From Strigamia acuminata (taxonomy: Eukaryota; Arthropoda; Chilopoda; Geophilomorpha; Linotaeniidae): 64,000 nucleotides of DNA. A program made the translations under genes and the position numbers. The stretch is from NCBI GenBank assembly GCA_949358305.1, contig CASHSZ010000057.1:1-64000 (forward strand). Direction: 5' to 3'. The notes below the pieces were generated by a model. The model was not told the origin of the DNA and did no database searches. It saw only the letters and a program-made list of their open reading frames with translations. This document shows, one piece after another, positions 10,108 through 20,744 of the stretch (position 1 is its first letter; every line of letters begins with the position of its first letter).

Positions 10108-10300
10108 GATGTAAATAAATTCGGGGGAAATAAAGAACGGGTACTGGAATTACAGTGTGTTATCAGAAAAGACAAAAGATAAAGTTCGAATCACCGAGCC
10201 GGGTACTGTCATTGAAGAACTCTACGGAAGCCCGAATATTCCCACTGGAACTCGATGATCCTCGATGTCGGGTAAACTAAACTAGGAATGTCAAAAGTAC

Positions 10301-13300
10301 TCAAGGCCGGAAGATTCTCGAGATGAGTGAACGAAGTTTTTCCGAGCCGAGCCACTTTGTAAATATATCGGCGACGTTCAGATCGCCGGGCACTTTCCGA
10401 AGTTCAAACTGTCCCGCCGTGTACCACTCCCGAAGCCAATGGAACTTGACGCGGATGTGTTTCGTCTTGCTGTTCTCGATATCGTTCGCGGTGAATTGGA
10501 TAGCAGCAAGCGCGTCGAAGTAGATAACGGGACGAGAAATCGGATCTAACATCGGACATTCGGAGTAAACATGTCGGAGCCAATAAAATTCTTTAACTGC
10601 ATCAACAAGAGCGAGGAACTCGGCTTCCATTGTTGAGCAAGCCACGGTGGTCTGTTTTCGGCAGGTCCATCCAATTGGCGTTTGTCCGATGTAGCAAATG
10701 AAGCCTCCGAAACTAAGCGATGTAGCGGTATCCGATGCCCACGATGCGTCTGTGTATCCCCACAGTTGTCCTGATCCACATCCCGATAATTCGATACAAT
10801 AATCAATGGTGTTCGAGACATACTGAAGTACCTGGAGTAGGGCTTTGATGTGTGCCTGAGTATAACACGTGTTGAACTGCGACAGGTAAATCACGGAAAA
10901 TAAGATATCGGGACGTGTTCGCGACGCTAAAAACAATAGCGATCCAATGAGCGATCTATACGGGAAATCGATCAAGTTCTCGGTCGGTCCCCGAGTGAGC
11001 GTTGTTCCCGGAGTAACAGGGACCTTGACGAGGTTATTTGCGACGGTTCCGAACTTTTTAACGATCTTCGAGATGTACATCCGCTGGCTAATGAAAGTCT
11101 TGCCAGCCTCTCGGATAAATTCAACGCCGAGCAATTTCGTGATGGGACCCAAGTTGACGATTTGAAACTTGGTGCTGATCAAAACGATGAGTCGATCGAG
11201 GACGGTGTCGTTAGCGTAGAAAAGAACGATGTCGTCCACGTAGACCAGCATCAACGCTGAAGTCCCAAAAGAATAAACACAATTGCATCCGGGCAGTCTT
11301 CGAAATCCGAGCGCTCGAAGAGTTTCGTCTAGCTTCTCGAACCATTGCCTTCCGGATTGATGGAGGCCGTAGAGGGATTTTATCAGAAGCCAAACGTTGT
11401 TCGGGTGTGTGCAAGTCGCACCTGCCGGAATCCGCATATATACCTTGTGCTCGAGCTCGCCATAAAGGTAGGCACACTTTACGTCGAGGTGTGCGTCCTT
11501 CCATCCGCGGAGAATGACAAGCAAGCAAAAGAACATCCGGATGAGAACAAAGTTCACGACGGGGCTGAAAACCTCATCGTAGTCGACGCCGAGAGTTTGT
11601 CGGAAACCTTGAGCGACAAGGCGGGCACGGTAACGAGTAACTTTGCCGGTGGCGTCGGACTTCAACTTGAAAATCCATTTACATCCGAGGATCGTTGTAT
11701 CAGGCGGCTTCGGTACTTCAACGTACACCTGACGCTCCTTGAAAGTTCCGAGTTCTTCATCGATCGCTTCGCGCCATTTCGGCGCATCATGAAATTTTGG
11801 AATTTCGGCGAATGAAGCGGGTTCCGTCCGACACAGGTGAGCCGCATGTCTGGCAGGGATCGAAGGCGTAGTATATTCAATACTGCCAAAGAAAAAGAGT
11901 TCCGGGTTATATTCGAGATGATTAAATTGACAATATTTCTCGATGTCCCCGCGTGAACGTAGTCGCACATCCGGTTCCGGGAAATAATATACATCGGTGT
12001 CAATCTTTCCGGGTCTCTGAACCTTGCGGAGATGTTCTTCACGTCTCCAACGTGCGCAATGCGAATCTCCTCCGACATATCTCCACATGAATGCGGTTCG
12101 GTGTGCAGATGTAGGTGCCACTTCAGTTCCTTCAGTTCCTTGAAGCGGAGCCGGAGACATAGGTGCAGCATCGAAAACGGGTATTGTATGTTGGAGAACG
12201 GAAGTACCCGCTCTTCTCCGTGTCGTCACAAATCTGCTTGGGGAACTAGGTGGAGATAACGGGGGTGATGTTTGAGGTGAAGTTTGCGGTGACATGTGAG
12301 GGGAAGTGTAGTTAGATATTGGCACGAGAGAAACTTCATCGATATCATCAATGTCACGATCCGTGTCATCACCTAGATTGCTGTCGGAACTCGGCAATCT
12401 CAAAGCACATGCTTCTTGAAACTGACGTTCCGGTGTCTGGAATTGTGCAGATGCTGCCGAGCTCGAACTCTCTTCTAATGGCGGCATCTCAGACTCTTCG
12501 TCTGATGATGAGTATTCATGGTCCGAGTCCGATCCTTTTGGCCAATCGAGATACTGAATGTTCTCGTCGAATGTGACAGTCGACTGCGGGATATCTTGAA
12601 CGTTCGGACTGTGGTCAACATTCGAGTACGGTATGTACTGCCGTAGATTTCCGTTTCCGTTTCCATTTCGAAGAGTTCGACGATAGGATTGCTTTTCATC
12701 AATTCGGACATGAGTTGATTCTGTGATTTTGTCGTCAAGTGGGTTCCAGATTCGATATCCCCGTGTGCCGACAGCGTATCCAACAATGTAACCTTCCCAG
12801 GCACGCATCTGGAGTTTCTTGCGACCTGGGGTAGTAAAATGTACCCAACATTTCGATCCTATCTTGCGCAGATGTCGTAGTGAAAGGGCACGCTGTCGCC
12901 ACAAGATGTAAGGGATCTGATTGTTCAAACGAGAATGTGGAGATCGGTTCTTTATATAAGCGAATGTGACTGCGATTTCCGCCCACAAGTCGTTCGGAAG
13001 TTTCGTTTCGCTTAAAATCGATCTCACGTTGTCGGCCATTGTTCTGTTGATCCGCTCCGCAGTGCCGTTCATAGCGGGCGAGTTTGGGTTGGTGCGTTGA
13101 CCTTCGATGCCCTTTTCTCGGAGATAATTGAGGAATTCGTTAGACATGAACTCCCCGCCGCGGTCAGAACGAATGGCTTTGACTCGAGTATTGGCGACGC
13201 GTTCAATCCGAGCGACAAAATCCTTAAAGACACCAAAAACTTGGGATTTTTGGACAATCGGTGTAATCCAGCAATATCTGGTCGCGTCGTCGATGATCGT

Positions 13301-15235
13301 GAAGACAAATCGAGCTCCACCAATTGAAGTCGTTTCCGCTGGCCCCCAGACGTCCATGTGCAAGAGGTCCAGTGCCTTGGTGGTAATCGGATTTGGATCG
13401 GGCTTATGCGAAGCGCGGATGGATTTTGCAATACGACAGTCGTTGCACGCCAAATCCTGGCGTACTTCCGCAGGCTCCATGCCATAAACCTGATCATTGG
13501 CTGCCAGAAGACGCATGGCGTTGGTATGAAGGTGGCCAAGTCGGCTGTGCCATAAGCCGGTTGCATCTTTCTTTGCCGTCGGATTAGCAACAGTCTCCTT
13601 TTTGGGTGGAGAAGGATTTTTGGCAGCGGGAGATGTCGGGATTGACTGTGAGACGTCAGCATAGGATGGGACGGGAGATGGTAGCTGGACTTGCGGAGGA
13701 TTAGGATTTGGTAACGGATTGGTAGGAGTTGGGGTCGGAATTTGGTTCACGACGTTAGAAGGTGACAACTCGATACGAAAATCCGTCATAAACTCCGTTT
13801 TATTTTTCGATTTCTGTTTCGGTTTCGGAATGGGCTCGAAATCAACCTCTGAAGTGACTAAAGTCTTGACAGGAACTGTCGGAGCCGGTTGATGAGACGT
13901 TGAAACCGTTGTCGAAATAGTCGGAGTAGCGCAAAGTCCGTCCACGTAATACAATCCGCCTTTCTCTTTCGCTCGGAGAACTGAAGAGCGAATGTCTGTT
14001 TGGTAAACATTGATCTCCCCGTTGAAAATATGAATGTGAAACTTATTTCTGTCGATTTTGCTCACGGAGACTAGATTCGCCTCAAAGTTCGGTGCAAACA
14101 AGACATTATGTAAAGTTACGAAACAGTCACAATTGTCAATCGAGGTCTGAAGTCGTACATTGCCCCGTCCGGTCACTTTGGACTTGCCCTGTCCAAGCTC
14201 GATGTCGAATGGCGTAATGTGTTCAAAGTTCGTAAACCACGATTGGATGTGAGAGACGTGGTCGGTGGCCCCGCAGTCGACGATCCACTCATTTGACTGC
14301 ATAAAATGTGCGATGGGGCGCTCGATTACTTGGGGACAATTGACAAAGAAGTTCGCATCTCGACGTGGCCTGGAACTGCCTCGCGGTTTGGAATCGTCCT
14401 GCTTCGCCGAATTTTTATTTCGACGACGGCTCTTGCTGCGTGATGAGCGTTGAACTTGCGCAGCCGGGCGACTCTGACCATCGCGTTTCTGATGAGGGCA
14501 TTTGTTTGCATAATGCCCTAATTCCTGGCAATTAAAACATCGGACAGTGGAAATGTCACGAGGCGGTCGAGACGGGTTTCGTTGTCGAGACTGATCAGTG
14601 TTGGAAGCATGCGCCGAGGATTGTTGGAAATTGTCCGTACGCATCGATTTCAGGCGCATGTATTCCGAAAGGAGCTGTTCGGCCACTTCCTTCGGTTTGA
14701 ACTTGTCATCCGGCCAATGATATATGGCAAACGAAACTTGAGAATACTCTGGAGGTAAGCGTCGAAGGTATTGGTATGCATGATGTATATCTGACACTTC
14801 TTCTTTGACCGCTTTAAGTTGGCTGACGTGGTAATCTACACGGCCAATAAAATCGGCCATTTCCTCGTTCGGTTTGAGGCTGAGTTCGAGGAACTCCCAG
14901 CGCATCGCGGCTTGGCGCGCGCGAGAACTGGGCGCGTAGATCTGGGCCAACTTATCCCAAGATTCTTTCGGTGTATCACAGTTATCAAGGGCGGATTTCT
15001 TCGCCTCTGAGACAAAACAGTATATTAATCCGAGAGCCTTGTCCTTTTTGCGCTGAAACTTCACTTTTTCCCTTTCCGATGCGGTTTCGAGATAATCGAT
15101 TTCGCCGTCCTCCGTGACGTGGTGCCACAGACCTTCAGCTTTGAGGAGCATTTTCATGCTTCTCTGCCACGAATCATAGTTCCCCACGGCGAGCACGGGA
15201 ACTTTGCCGCTGGTCGGATCGCCCACTTTCTGCAT
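10301..15235 (-). CDS. Copia Gag-Pol polyprotein, uninterrupted
   Basis: One frame of about 1640 residues encodes the whole element; the ATG at 15235 (MQKVGDP) is preferred. Domains below are numbered from a frame opening at 15262. Gag comes first, with the zinc knuckle CFNCQELGHYANKC at ~241. The protease region at ~325 reads VDCGATDH, where Copia proteases usually have DSGA. The integrase has a zinc-binding SRLGHLH segment (~572), then the acidic triad in HMDVWGP (~635), RSDRGGEF (~700) and AERINR (~734). The reverse transcriptase has YVDDIV at ~1341. RNase H has YTDASW at ~1503 and MEAEFLAL further on. Stops and frameshifts are absent, which agrees with the matching LTRs. The Cys in the protease motif is the only odd feature and may or may not matter. 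Confidence 0.92.
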   Translation of the reverse strand: MQKVGDPTSGKVPVLAVGNYDSWQRSMKMLLKAEGLWHHVTEDGEIDYLETASEREKVKFQRKKDKALGLIYCFVSEAKKSALDNCDTPKESWDKLAQIYAPSSRARQAAMRWEFLELSLKPNEEMADFIGRVDYHVSQLKAVKEEVSDIHHAYQYLRRLPPEYSQVSFAIYHWPDDKFKPKEVAEQLLSEYMRLKSMRTDNFQQSSAHASNTDQSRQRNPSRPPRDISTVRCFNCQELGHYANKCPHQKRDGQSRPAAQVQRSSRSKSRRRNKNSAKQDDSKPRGSSRPRRDANFFVNCPQVIERPIAHFMQSNEWIVDCGATDHVSHIQSWFTNFEHITPFDIELGQGKSKVTGRGNVRLQTSIDNCDCFVTLHNVLFAPNFEANLVSVSKIDRNKFHIHIFNGEINVYQTDIRSSVLRAKEKGGLYYVDGLCATPTISTTVSTSHQPAPTVPVKTLVTSEVDFEPIPKPKQKSKNKTEFMTDFRIELSPSNVVNQIPTPTPTNPLPNPNPPQVQLPSPVPSYADVSQSIPTSPAAKNPSPPKKETVANPTAKKDATGLWHSRLGHLHTNAMRLLAANDQVYGMEPAEVRQDLACNDCRIAKSIRASHKPDPNPITTKALDLLHMDVWGPAETTSIGGARFVFTIIDDATRYCWITPIVQKSQVFGVFKDFVARIERVANTRVKAIRSDRGGEFMSNEFLNYLREKGIEGQRTNPNSPAMNGTAERINRTMADNVRSILSETKLPNDLWAEIAVTFAYIKNRSPHSRLNNQIPYILWRQRALSLRHLRKIGSKCWVHFTTPGRKKLQMRAWEGYIVGYAVGTRGYRIWNPLDDKITESTHVRIDEKQSYRRTLRNGNGNGNLRQYIPYSNVDHSPNVQDIPQSTVTFDENIQYLDWPKGSDSDHEYSSSDEESEMPPLEESSSSAASAQFQTPERQFQEACALRLPSSDSNLGDDTDRDIDDIDEVSLVPISNYTSPHMSPQTSPQTSPPLSPPSSPSRFVTTRRRAGTSVLQHTIPVFDAAPMSPAPLQGTEGTEVAPTSAHRTAFMWRYVGGDSHCARWRREEHLRKVQRPGKIDTDVYYFPEPDVRLRSRGDIEKYCQFNHLEYNPELFFFGSIEYTTPSIPARHAAHLCRTEPASFAEIPKFHDAPKWREAIDEELGTFKERQVYVEVPKPPDTTILGCKWIFKLKSDATGKVTRYRARLVAQGFRQTLGVDYDEVFSPVVNFVLIRMFFCLLVILRGWKDAHLDVKCAYLYGELEHKVYMRIPAGATCTHPNNVWLLIKSLYGLHQSGRQWFEKLDETLRALGFRRLPGCNCVYSFGTSALMLVYVDDIVLFYANDTVLDRLIVLISTKFQIVNLGPITKLLGVEFIREAGKTFISQRMYISKIVKKFGTVANNLVKVPVTPGTTLTRGPTENLIDFPYRSLIGSLLFLASRTRPDILFSVIYLSQFNTCYTQAHIKALLQVLQYVSNTIDYCIELSGCGSGQLWGYTDASWASDTATSLSFGGFICYIGQTPIGWTCRKQTTVACSTMEAEFLALVDAVKEFYWLRHVYSECPMLDPISRPVIYFDALAAIQFTANDIENSKTKHIRVKFHWLREWYTAGQFELRKVPGDLNVADIFTKWLGSEKLRSLISRIFRP

Positions 15236-16117
15236 GATAACAGCGAAGACGAGACCAAACACGAAAAATCACAGAAGCGACGAGAGTGGTATTGGCGCAC
15301 TAGATTTGAAACACTTAAACGTTCGATGCACAACACAAACACAGCACTGATCCCGCGGTGATCGAAGCGGAATACCGAAAAGGGGCGATAACTTCTGAAG
15401 TTATCAAATAACCCCCGATAGCCAGTCTGAGAGGGTCCGTTCGACTGCCTGGAGCCGCGGGAAACCTCACTTGTACCACGACAAGCACTATCGGGGAATA
15501 CAACGACGCTTACTCGGATTCGAGTGAAGGGCGCCGAGGATACTAAATGTCCCACACCAAAATCCCCCTTAATTCTAACAAAATAATTACGACTCTGAAA
15601 AATAAATAAGGCGAAATGGAGAATCTGTGTGGGATCGTCACCACACCGTCGTGTAAAAAACACGGGTGAATAAATGCTTTTCTCGAAAAAGCAAGTGAAA
15701 AACGCAGCTCGGATTTCCAAAACCCGAACTCTTCTCGAATTAACGAGGGAAAAATCAATAAATCCGTCGAAAATAATCAGATCGCCGCTACTGTAGACAC
15801 TCCGGGGTGAATACAGCGGGTTTTGCCCGTTTCTTGATGAGAACACGCCTCGTCGGCGGTGTCGAGTTGAATCTCGAAGAAAATCCACGTCGAATCTGAA
15901 AATAACAAAAATTTGCCAGAAAATTCGCGTGACCCGCGGAATTCTCGGCAAAATTAATTGTAGAACGTCGGTGGAACGTCTGGAAGACGTTTTCGAGACG
16001 AAAAACTGCAAAATCGGCGTCAAAATCTGAAAATAGATCAAATTATCGCCGAAAAAAAACGCGAAAATTCGCGAAATTAAGCGATAAATTAGTGGAATGC
16101 GTGCTGCAGAGGAGCAG

Positions 16118-16135
16118 AACCATCCTCTGCTACCA
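16118..16135 (-). other. Copia primer-binding site, initiator tRNA-Met
   Basis: The plus strand reads AACCATCCTCTGCTACCA, which equals the 3' end of animal initiator tRNA-Met including CCA, as I recall it. On the element's sense strand this is an 18-nt complementary primer site, two bases after the 5' LTR. Confidence 0.85.
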
Positions 16136-16137
16136 AT

Positions 16138-16687
16138 TGTAGCAGAGGAGGACTGGAAATAACTCGAAATATCGAGTGAAAAACGAAAAACAGAGTCGAA
16201 ACACGGCTCGCAGAATACTCGCGAATTTCGCGACTCGCAGAATACTCGCGAATTCGCTATGCAGTAAATAACGGCCGTGTAATTACACTTATATGCCGTG
16301 TGAAACATAAGACAAATGTTTAAATAAAAACATAAAAAGATTTAATCGAAAATACATTACGAAATGAGTCCAAAACAAAGTAGAAAACAGCTTGGCACTG
16401 CTCAATCATGGCAGCAGCCATCTTGGATGTGACTCAAGTGAGAAGCGACACCTAGTGTCGGAATTGAATAATACAATTTGGAGAATAAATCGAAATAAAG
16501 TAAATGGGATACAAGAAGCATGGTGCCACATGCTATAAAATATGACAATAGCATTAAATAACCGAAAATGCAATAAATGACTCGAAGATAAGTAAATACA
16601 GCAATTGGCTAATAAAAAATTGAAAAGATAATGAAATATATCGGATCTATTTGCATCGACATACTAAAAATGGTCAGCAGACCAACA
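16138..16687 (-). repeat. Copia 5' LTR (right copy)
   Basis: Same 550-bp sequence as the left copy. The ATG at 16631 inside this LTR happens to be in frame with the Gypsy pol continuation on the plus strand, which gives a chimeric open frame. That start is fortuitous. Confidence 0.95.
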
Positions 16688-19600
16688 ATAACAAGGAAAA
16701 AGAAATTCCATACCGGACCTGCCGGTCACGCCATACTTGACGCGCAAGTCAAAGACCGAGCCCAATCCGCACCGGAAAAGGAAGAAAAAGTGATACTGAG
16801 GGGCATGCAAGTGAGAACTGAGGCCAAGACAGACGGCAATTGGGCCGAACTCCCGTTTGACCTAGACGTCGTACAACAAAAATTGCTGGACGAGGCCCAA
16901 GATAAGGAGGAATACGAGAGAGGACTGCGAAAATTCGTACAAGACTACGATTTCGTAGCCTTCGCTCTGGAATTGCAAAGAAGCAACATGGTGGACACGT
17001 TGGTCGAGGAAGCCGCTCTGCAAGTCAACGAAGCGTCATTGCTGAGGCGAATACTTCATAAGCACGAACGGATCCTCACCAAAACGCCCGGAAGGACGAC
17101 CGAAGCCGTACATGAGATCGAACTAACAACGGACAAACCGATTCGCGTGCCATACAAGGGAATGAATCCCCAAAAACGGGACATAGTAACCCAGATGTGT
17201 CAAGACATGCTCGATAAAGGCATCGTCACAGAAGCATTGGGCGAATACGCGATGAGGATCGTCCTAGTAATGCGACCCGGCTCCGAGCCTCGCTTGTGTA
17301 TCGACTACCGCCCACTCAATGCAATAACGGTGATAGATCCGATACAGATGCCCTCCATCGAAGCGATTCTCCGGGAGCTGGCTCCATTTAATTGGGTAAC
17401 CACCATGGACCTGTCAAAAGGGTACTGGCAGGTCGAACTCCGACCGGAAGACAAACTAAAAACAGCGTTTTACTCGCCTATAGGGCGATTAATGTTCAAC
17501 GTAATGCCATTCGGACTAGTGAACGCGCCAAGCACATTTCAAAAGTTAATCGAAAGCGTCCTCGGAGACATGTTACATGATTTCGTATGGGCTTATCTCG
17601 ACGATATCATTATTGCGTCAGACACTTTTGAGGAACACATAGAGCACATAGACCGAGTGGTCTCCCGTTTAGCCAAAGCTGGACTCCATGTCCACCCCGG
17701 AAAGAGCAGGTTCTGTAGAAAAGAACTTGCCTTCCTAGGCTATCGAATCGGAGTTGAAGGGATCGCCATTGATCCCGAAAAAGTACGAGCAATAAACGGA
17801 TTCCCGGCCCCCGAAGATATAAAGGGGGTCCAGAGATTCATGGGAATGATTAATTTTTTCGGCAGGCTGCTCCCCAATTTGGCAGAAGTAGCCGCGCCCG
17901 TGACGGACCTCCTGCGAACCGACCGCGAGTTCGCTTGGACGGCCGAATGCGAGGCCGCCTTCAACGCCATAAAACAAATGCTGGCCGACGTCGACAAAAT
18001 GCCGCTACCCGATCTAAACCGACCGTTCGTACTGCATACCGACGCCAGCCGAGTTGGCTTGGGAGCAGCCCTCTTGCAAAAACACACGTATAACGGAGTA
18101 GAGCAAGAAGTACCCTGTATGTTCATAAGCCGAAAAATACAGGGAGCCGAGAAAAACTACACGGCTACAGAACTGGAGTGCTTAGCCGTAATATGGGCTG
18201 TTCGGAAATTTCGTGACTACCTAGAGTATACGAATTTCGAGGTGCAGACCGATCATCAAGCATTAAGTTGGTTGATGAAATTAAAAGAACCATCCGGCAG
18301 ACTCGCCAGATGGCAACTCGAACTCATGGCGTGCGACATAACAATAACATATCGCCCCGGAAAATTCAATCAGGTGGCCGACGCCTTATCGCGAGCCCCG
18401 GCGTCCGACCCCCATGGTCCGGACGACGACGGCGAAGACGATTCGCGTCTACTTTACTGTCCGACACCCAGACGGATCTGGCGCCTCCGTAAAGCGAACG
18501 AATTGCCCGTGATGGAGCCCGCTGATAAGACTTTTTGTGGTTTCTGGACTCGGACGTACCAGCCAGCTGGAACAACCAACACAACCACGGAAACAAAACC
18601 TCCGGTCGTCCCAGAGGCCCCAAAAACTCTGCTGCGAGCCTTCACGGCCACAATAGAAAAGAAAACGCAATACGCGCCGCCAACAAGACTCGAGTTCATC
18701 GAACATCAGGCGACCGACGCCAAATGTCAGATAATGACTCGATTCCTAGAAAAAGGGGAATATCCGGTCGACATGACGAATCCTCATCGCAGAAAGCAAT
18801 TTGCTAAGGAAGCCACCAGCTACCTGATAGACGACGGGTTACTACTGAAATACCACCCGACGTTTCAGGACGACCTTAGCGGAGCGGGAAACGCGATAAA
18901 AGTGGTGGTGCCTGTCTCGCTACACACCCGATTGCTGTGGCTGATGCACGGGCACCCACTCGCTAGCCACGCCGGCATAGCAAGAACATTGTACCGCGTG
19001 AAGCAGATATTTTTTTGGCCCGGAGCCCGCCAGAAAATAACGAAATTTATTCGTCACTGCTCCCGGTGCCAAGCATGTCGACCTCGCGACAAAGTGGCCA
19101 GAAACACAATGTCTCTTGGCCCCTATGCTCCCTTCGACTGTTGGAGTGTTGACTTGATGGGCCCCAAGCCCACAACAAGCAACCGCAACATGTATATACT
19201 TGTAATTATGGACGTAGCGACCCGTTGGCCCGAGTTGTACGCCCTCGCGAAGCCCTCGGCGGAAAATATCGCCGAGTGTCTTTACGACGTGGCGTTACGA
19301 TTTGGGTTTCCTCGGAAACTCATTTCCGATAACGGGCCCCAATTCAGGTCCAAAATTTACAAGGAGTTCTGCAAGAAATTCAAGATGGAGATTTCAAACA
19401 CCTCCACTTATAATCCTCAAACGAACCCCGTGGAAAGGCTAAACAAAGACGTGAAATACGCTTTGACGGTGTTCACCGACGTACACAATCGGTGGGATGA
19501 GTATCTACGTGAGATAGCGTTCAGCATTCGCTCCACCGTATCACGAACACGCGACTTCTCACCGGCGTTTCTTAATTTCGCTCGCGAACTAAGAATGCCG

Positions 19601-20344
19601 TGGGACCCACGAGTTGCGGAGGCAGTGAATGTACTGGACCCCGCTAACCCACACAAGTATGTATGTCGTTTGGAACAGACAATTTCCGACACATATCAGC
19701 ACCTAATGACTCACATCTTTGACCTACGGGAAGGAGTCGCAGAAAAAGAAGGAGATTTAGATTTTACGAATTTCAAGGTCAACGACCTGGTGTGGAAGGA
19801 AACACACATATTATCGAATGCTGCGAGGGGCATTGCCGCGGGTCTGGCCGACAAAAGGGACGGACCCTATGTAATTGTGGCAGAACACGGCGGCAACGCC
19901 TACCAATTGCGCAGATTAACAGATAATAAAAATTTCCAGTCGATCAACGGCCGGGAATTAAAACCATATCTACCGGAATTTCGCCAAGAAATATGGCTGG
20001 AAGGTCAGACACACAGCGGCCAAGGTGGCACAGTGGTTGACACATTCCAAAATAACAACGAAATCGGCGAAGGAGCAGACGAAGATGACGAACTTTTCGA
20101 CGCCGAATCCCAACCCGCGGATGCTCCCGATCCAGCGGAGCAAACAGTCTCGGAGAGGGAGGAAGCAGAAGAAAATACTTCTGAAAAAGAAAAAACAAAA
20201 TTAAAAGAAGTAAACAATACCGCAACATCGGAGATGAGCGACCAAGTGGGAGCCGATACCACTCGCGAGCAAAAACGCAACCTTCGACCGCGAAAATCGA
20301 AGAATCCGTTCATCCAAAACGGAAAAATCACCGGGAGAAACTAG
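16688..20344 (+). CDS. pol: Gypsy Pol (RT, RNase H, integrase), start displaced by the Copia insertion
   Basis: The native frame enters by -1 frameshifting at 9475-9481, is cut at 9545 and continues here. A ~150-residue leader without an Asp-Thr/Ser-Gly protease motif comes first. The reverse transcriptase then has MDLSKGYWQV, FGLVNAPSTFQ and YLDD (~17592). RNase H has HTDASRVGLG (~18037) and TELECLAVIWA. The integrase has an HHCC zinc site (18945-19080) and a D-D-E triad in SVDLMGP (~19147), SDNGPQF (~19327) and PVERLNK (~19430). A GPY-type C-terminal module (DGPYVIV, ~19858) precedes an acidic tail. No chromodomain is seen. The missing protease is unusual. The frame itself has no stops, so before the Copia insertion pol was apparently intact. 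Confidence 0.9.
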   Translation: MTRKKKFHTGPAGHAILDAQVKDRAQSAPEKEEKVILRGMQVRTEAKTDGNWAELPFDLDVVQQKLLDEAQDKEEYERGLRKFVQDYDFVAFALELQRSNMVDTLVEEAALQVNEASLLRRILHKHERILTKTPGRTTEAVHEIELTTDKPIRVPYKGMNPQKRDIVTQMCQDMLDKGIVTEALGEYAMRIVLVMRPGSEPRLCIDYRPLNAITVIDPIQMPSIEAILRELAPFNWVTTMDLSKGYWQVELRPEDKLKTAFYSPIGRLMFNVMPFGLVNAPSTFQKLIESVLGDMLHDFVWAYLDDIIIASDTFEEHIEHIDRVVSRLAKAGLHVHPGKSRFCRKELAFLGYRIGVEGIAIDPEKVRAINGFPAPEDIKGVQRFMGMINFFGRLLPNLAEVAAPVTDLLRTDREFAWTAECEAAFNAIKQMLADVDKMPLPDLNRPFVLHTDASRVGLGAALLQKHTYNGVEQEVPCMFISRKIQGAEKNYTATELECLAVIWAVRKFRDYLEYTNFEVQTDHQALSWLMKLKEPSGRLARWQLELMACDITITYRPGKFNQVADALSRAPASDPHGPDDDGEDDSRLLYCPTPRRIWRLRKANELPVMEPADKTFCGFWTRTYQPAGTTNTTTETKPPVVPEAPKTLLRAFTATIEKKTQYAPPTRLEFIEHQATDAKCQIMTRFLEKGEYPVDMTNPHRRKQFAKEATSYLIDDGLLLKYHPTFQDDLSGAGNAIKVVVPVSLHTRLLWLMHGHPLASHAGIARTLYRVKQIFFWPGARQKITKFIRHCSRCQACRPRDKVARNTMSLGPYAPFDCWSVDLMGPKPTTSNRNMYILVIMDVATRWPELYALAKPSAENIAECLYDVALRFGFPRKLISDNGPQFRSKIYKEFCKKFKMEISNTSTYNPQTNPVERLNKDVKYALTVFTDVHNRWDEYLREIAFSIRSTVSRTRDFSPAFLNFARELRMPWDPRVAEAVNVLDPANPHKYVCRLEQTISDTYQHLMTHIFDLREGVAEKEGDLDFTNFKVNDLVWKETHILSNAARGIAAGLADKRDGPYVIVAEHGGNAYQLRRLTDNKNFQSINGRELKPYLPEFRQEIWLEGQTHSGQGGTVVDTFQNNNEIGEGADEDDELFDAESQPADAPDPAEQTVSEREEAEENTSEKEKTKLKEVNNTATSEMSDQVGADTTREQKRNLRPRKSKNPFIQNGKITGRN

Positions 20345-20744
20345 AAAGAAAGAAAAAGGTCAAGACATGTGACTGCGGCGTCGTAAAGTTGAAGAAATTC
20401 ACTTACGAGTGCTGCAACGCATGTCGAGACATAAAATTCGGCTAAGTCCGAACTTCGTCATCAGTTATCACCGTCAATATCGAAAAGCGAGATTACATGA
20501 CGTATCGGTCGAAACCCCGTAGCATAACATGCGCACGGCTCGATCGCACGCGTCGTCCCCGTAGCTCCACGCTCACACGGACAAATCTCGTACCGAACGA
20601 GACGCGTCCGTGACCCACAATCCTCCGCGCCGATCAGTTCCGTTTCCGATTGTTCGCTGACACGAAAAGCACGCGTTCCTGACGACTTCCCCGTGAAATC
20701 GTTTTCAGAACCTCTTTTCTCTCGAATAATTAGATTTTCTCTTG
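20345..20744 (+). other. Gypsy spacer between pol and the third gene, with a short Cys-rich frame
   Basis: In the -1 frame relative to pol, an open stretch overlaps the pol end and runs about 35 codons to a TAA near 20446. It contains TCDCGVVKLKKFTYECCNAC, a Cys spacing that could bind zinc. No start codon or clear slippery site for it is visible. The rest of the spacer holds nothing I recognise. Confidence 0.4.

Larger units (their letters stand above)
9546..16687 (-). mobile_element. Ty1/Copia LTR retrotransposon, full length, nested in the Gypsy element
   Basis: The element has 550-bp LTRs at both ends (9546-10095 and 16138-16687), TG...CA termini, and the 5-bp target duplication ATAAC (9541-9545 and 16688-16692). 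It lies antisense to the Gypsy. It contains an initiator tRNA-Met primer site, one uninterrupted gag-pol ORF and a polypurine tract, so it looks complete. I saw no difference between its LTRs, so insertion is very recent and later than that of the Gypsy. It landed in the start of the Gypsy pol frame, about 64 bp past the frameshift site. Confidence 0.95.

Noticed and set aside
16631-16687. ATG at 16631 as the natural start of the Gypsy pol
   Set aside because: It lies inside the Copia LTR and repeats at the left LTR. The native pol frame comes from gag by frameshift and is merely continued here.
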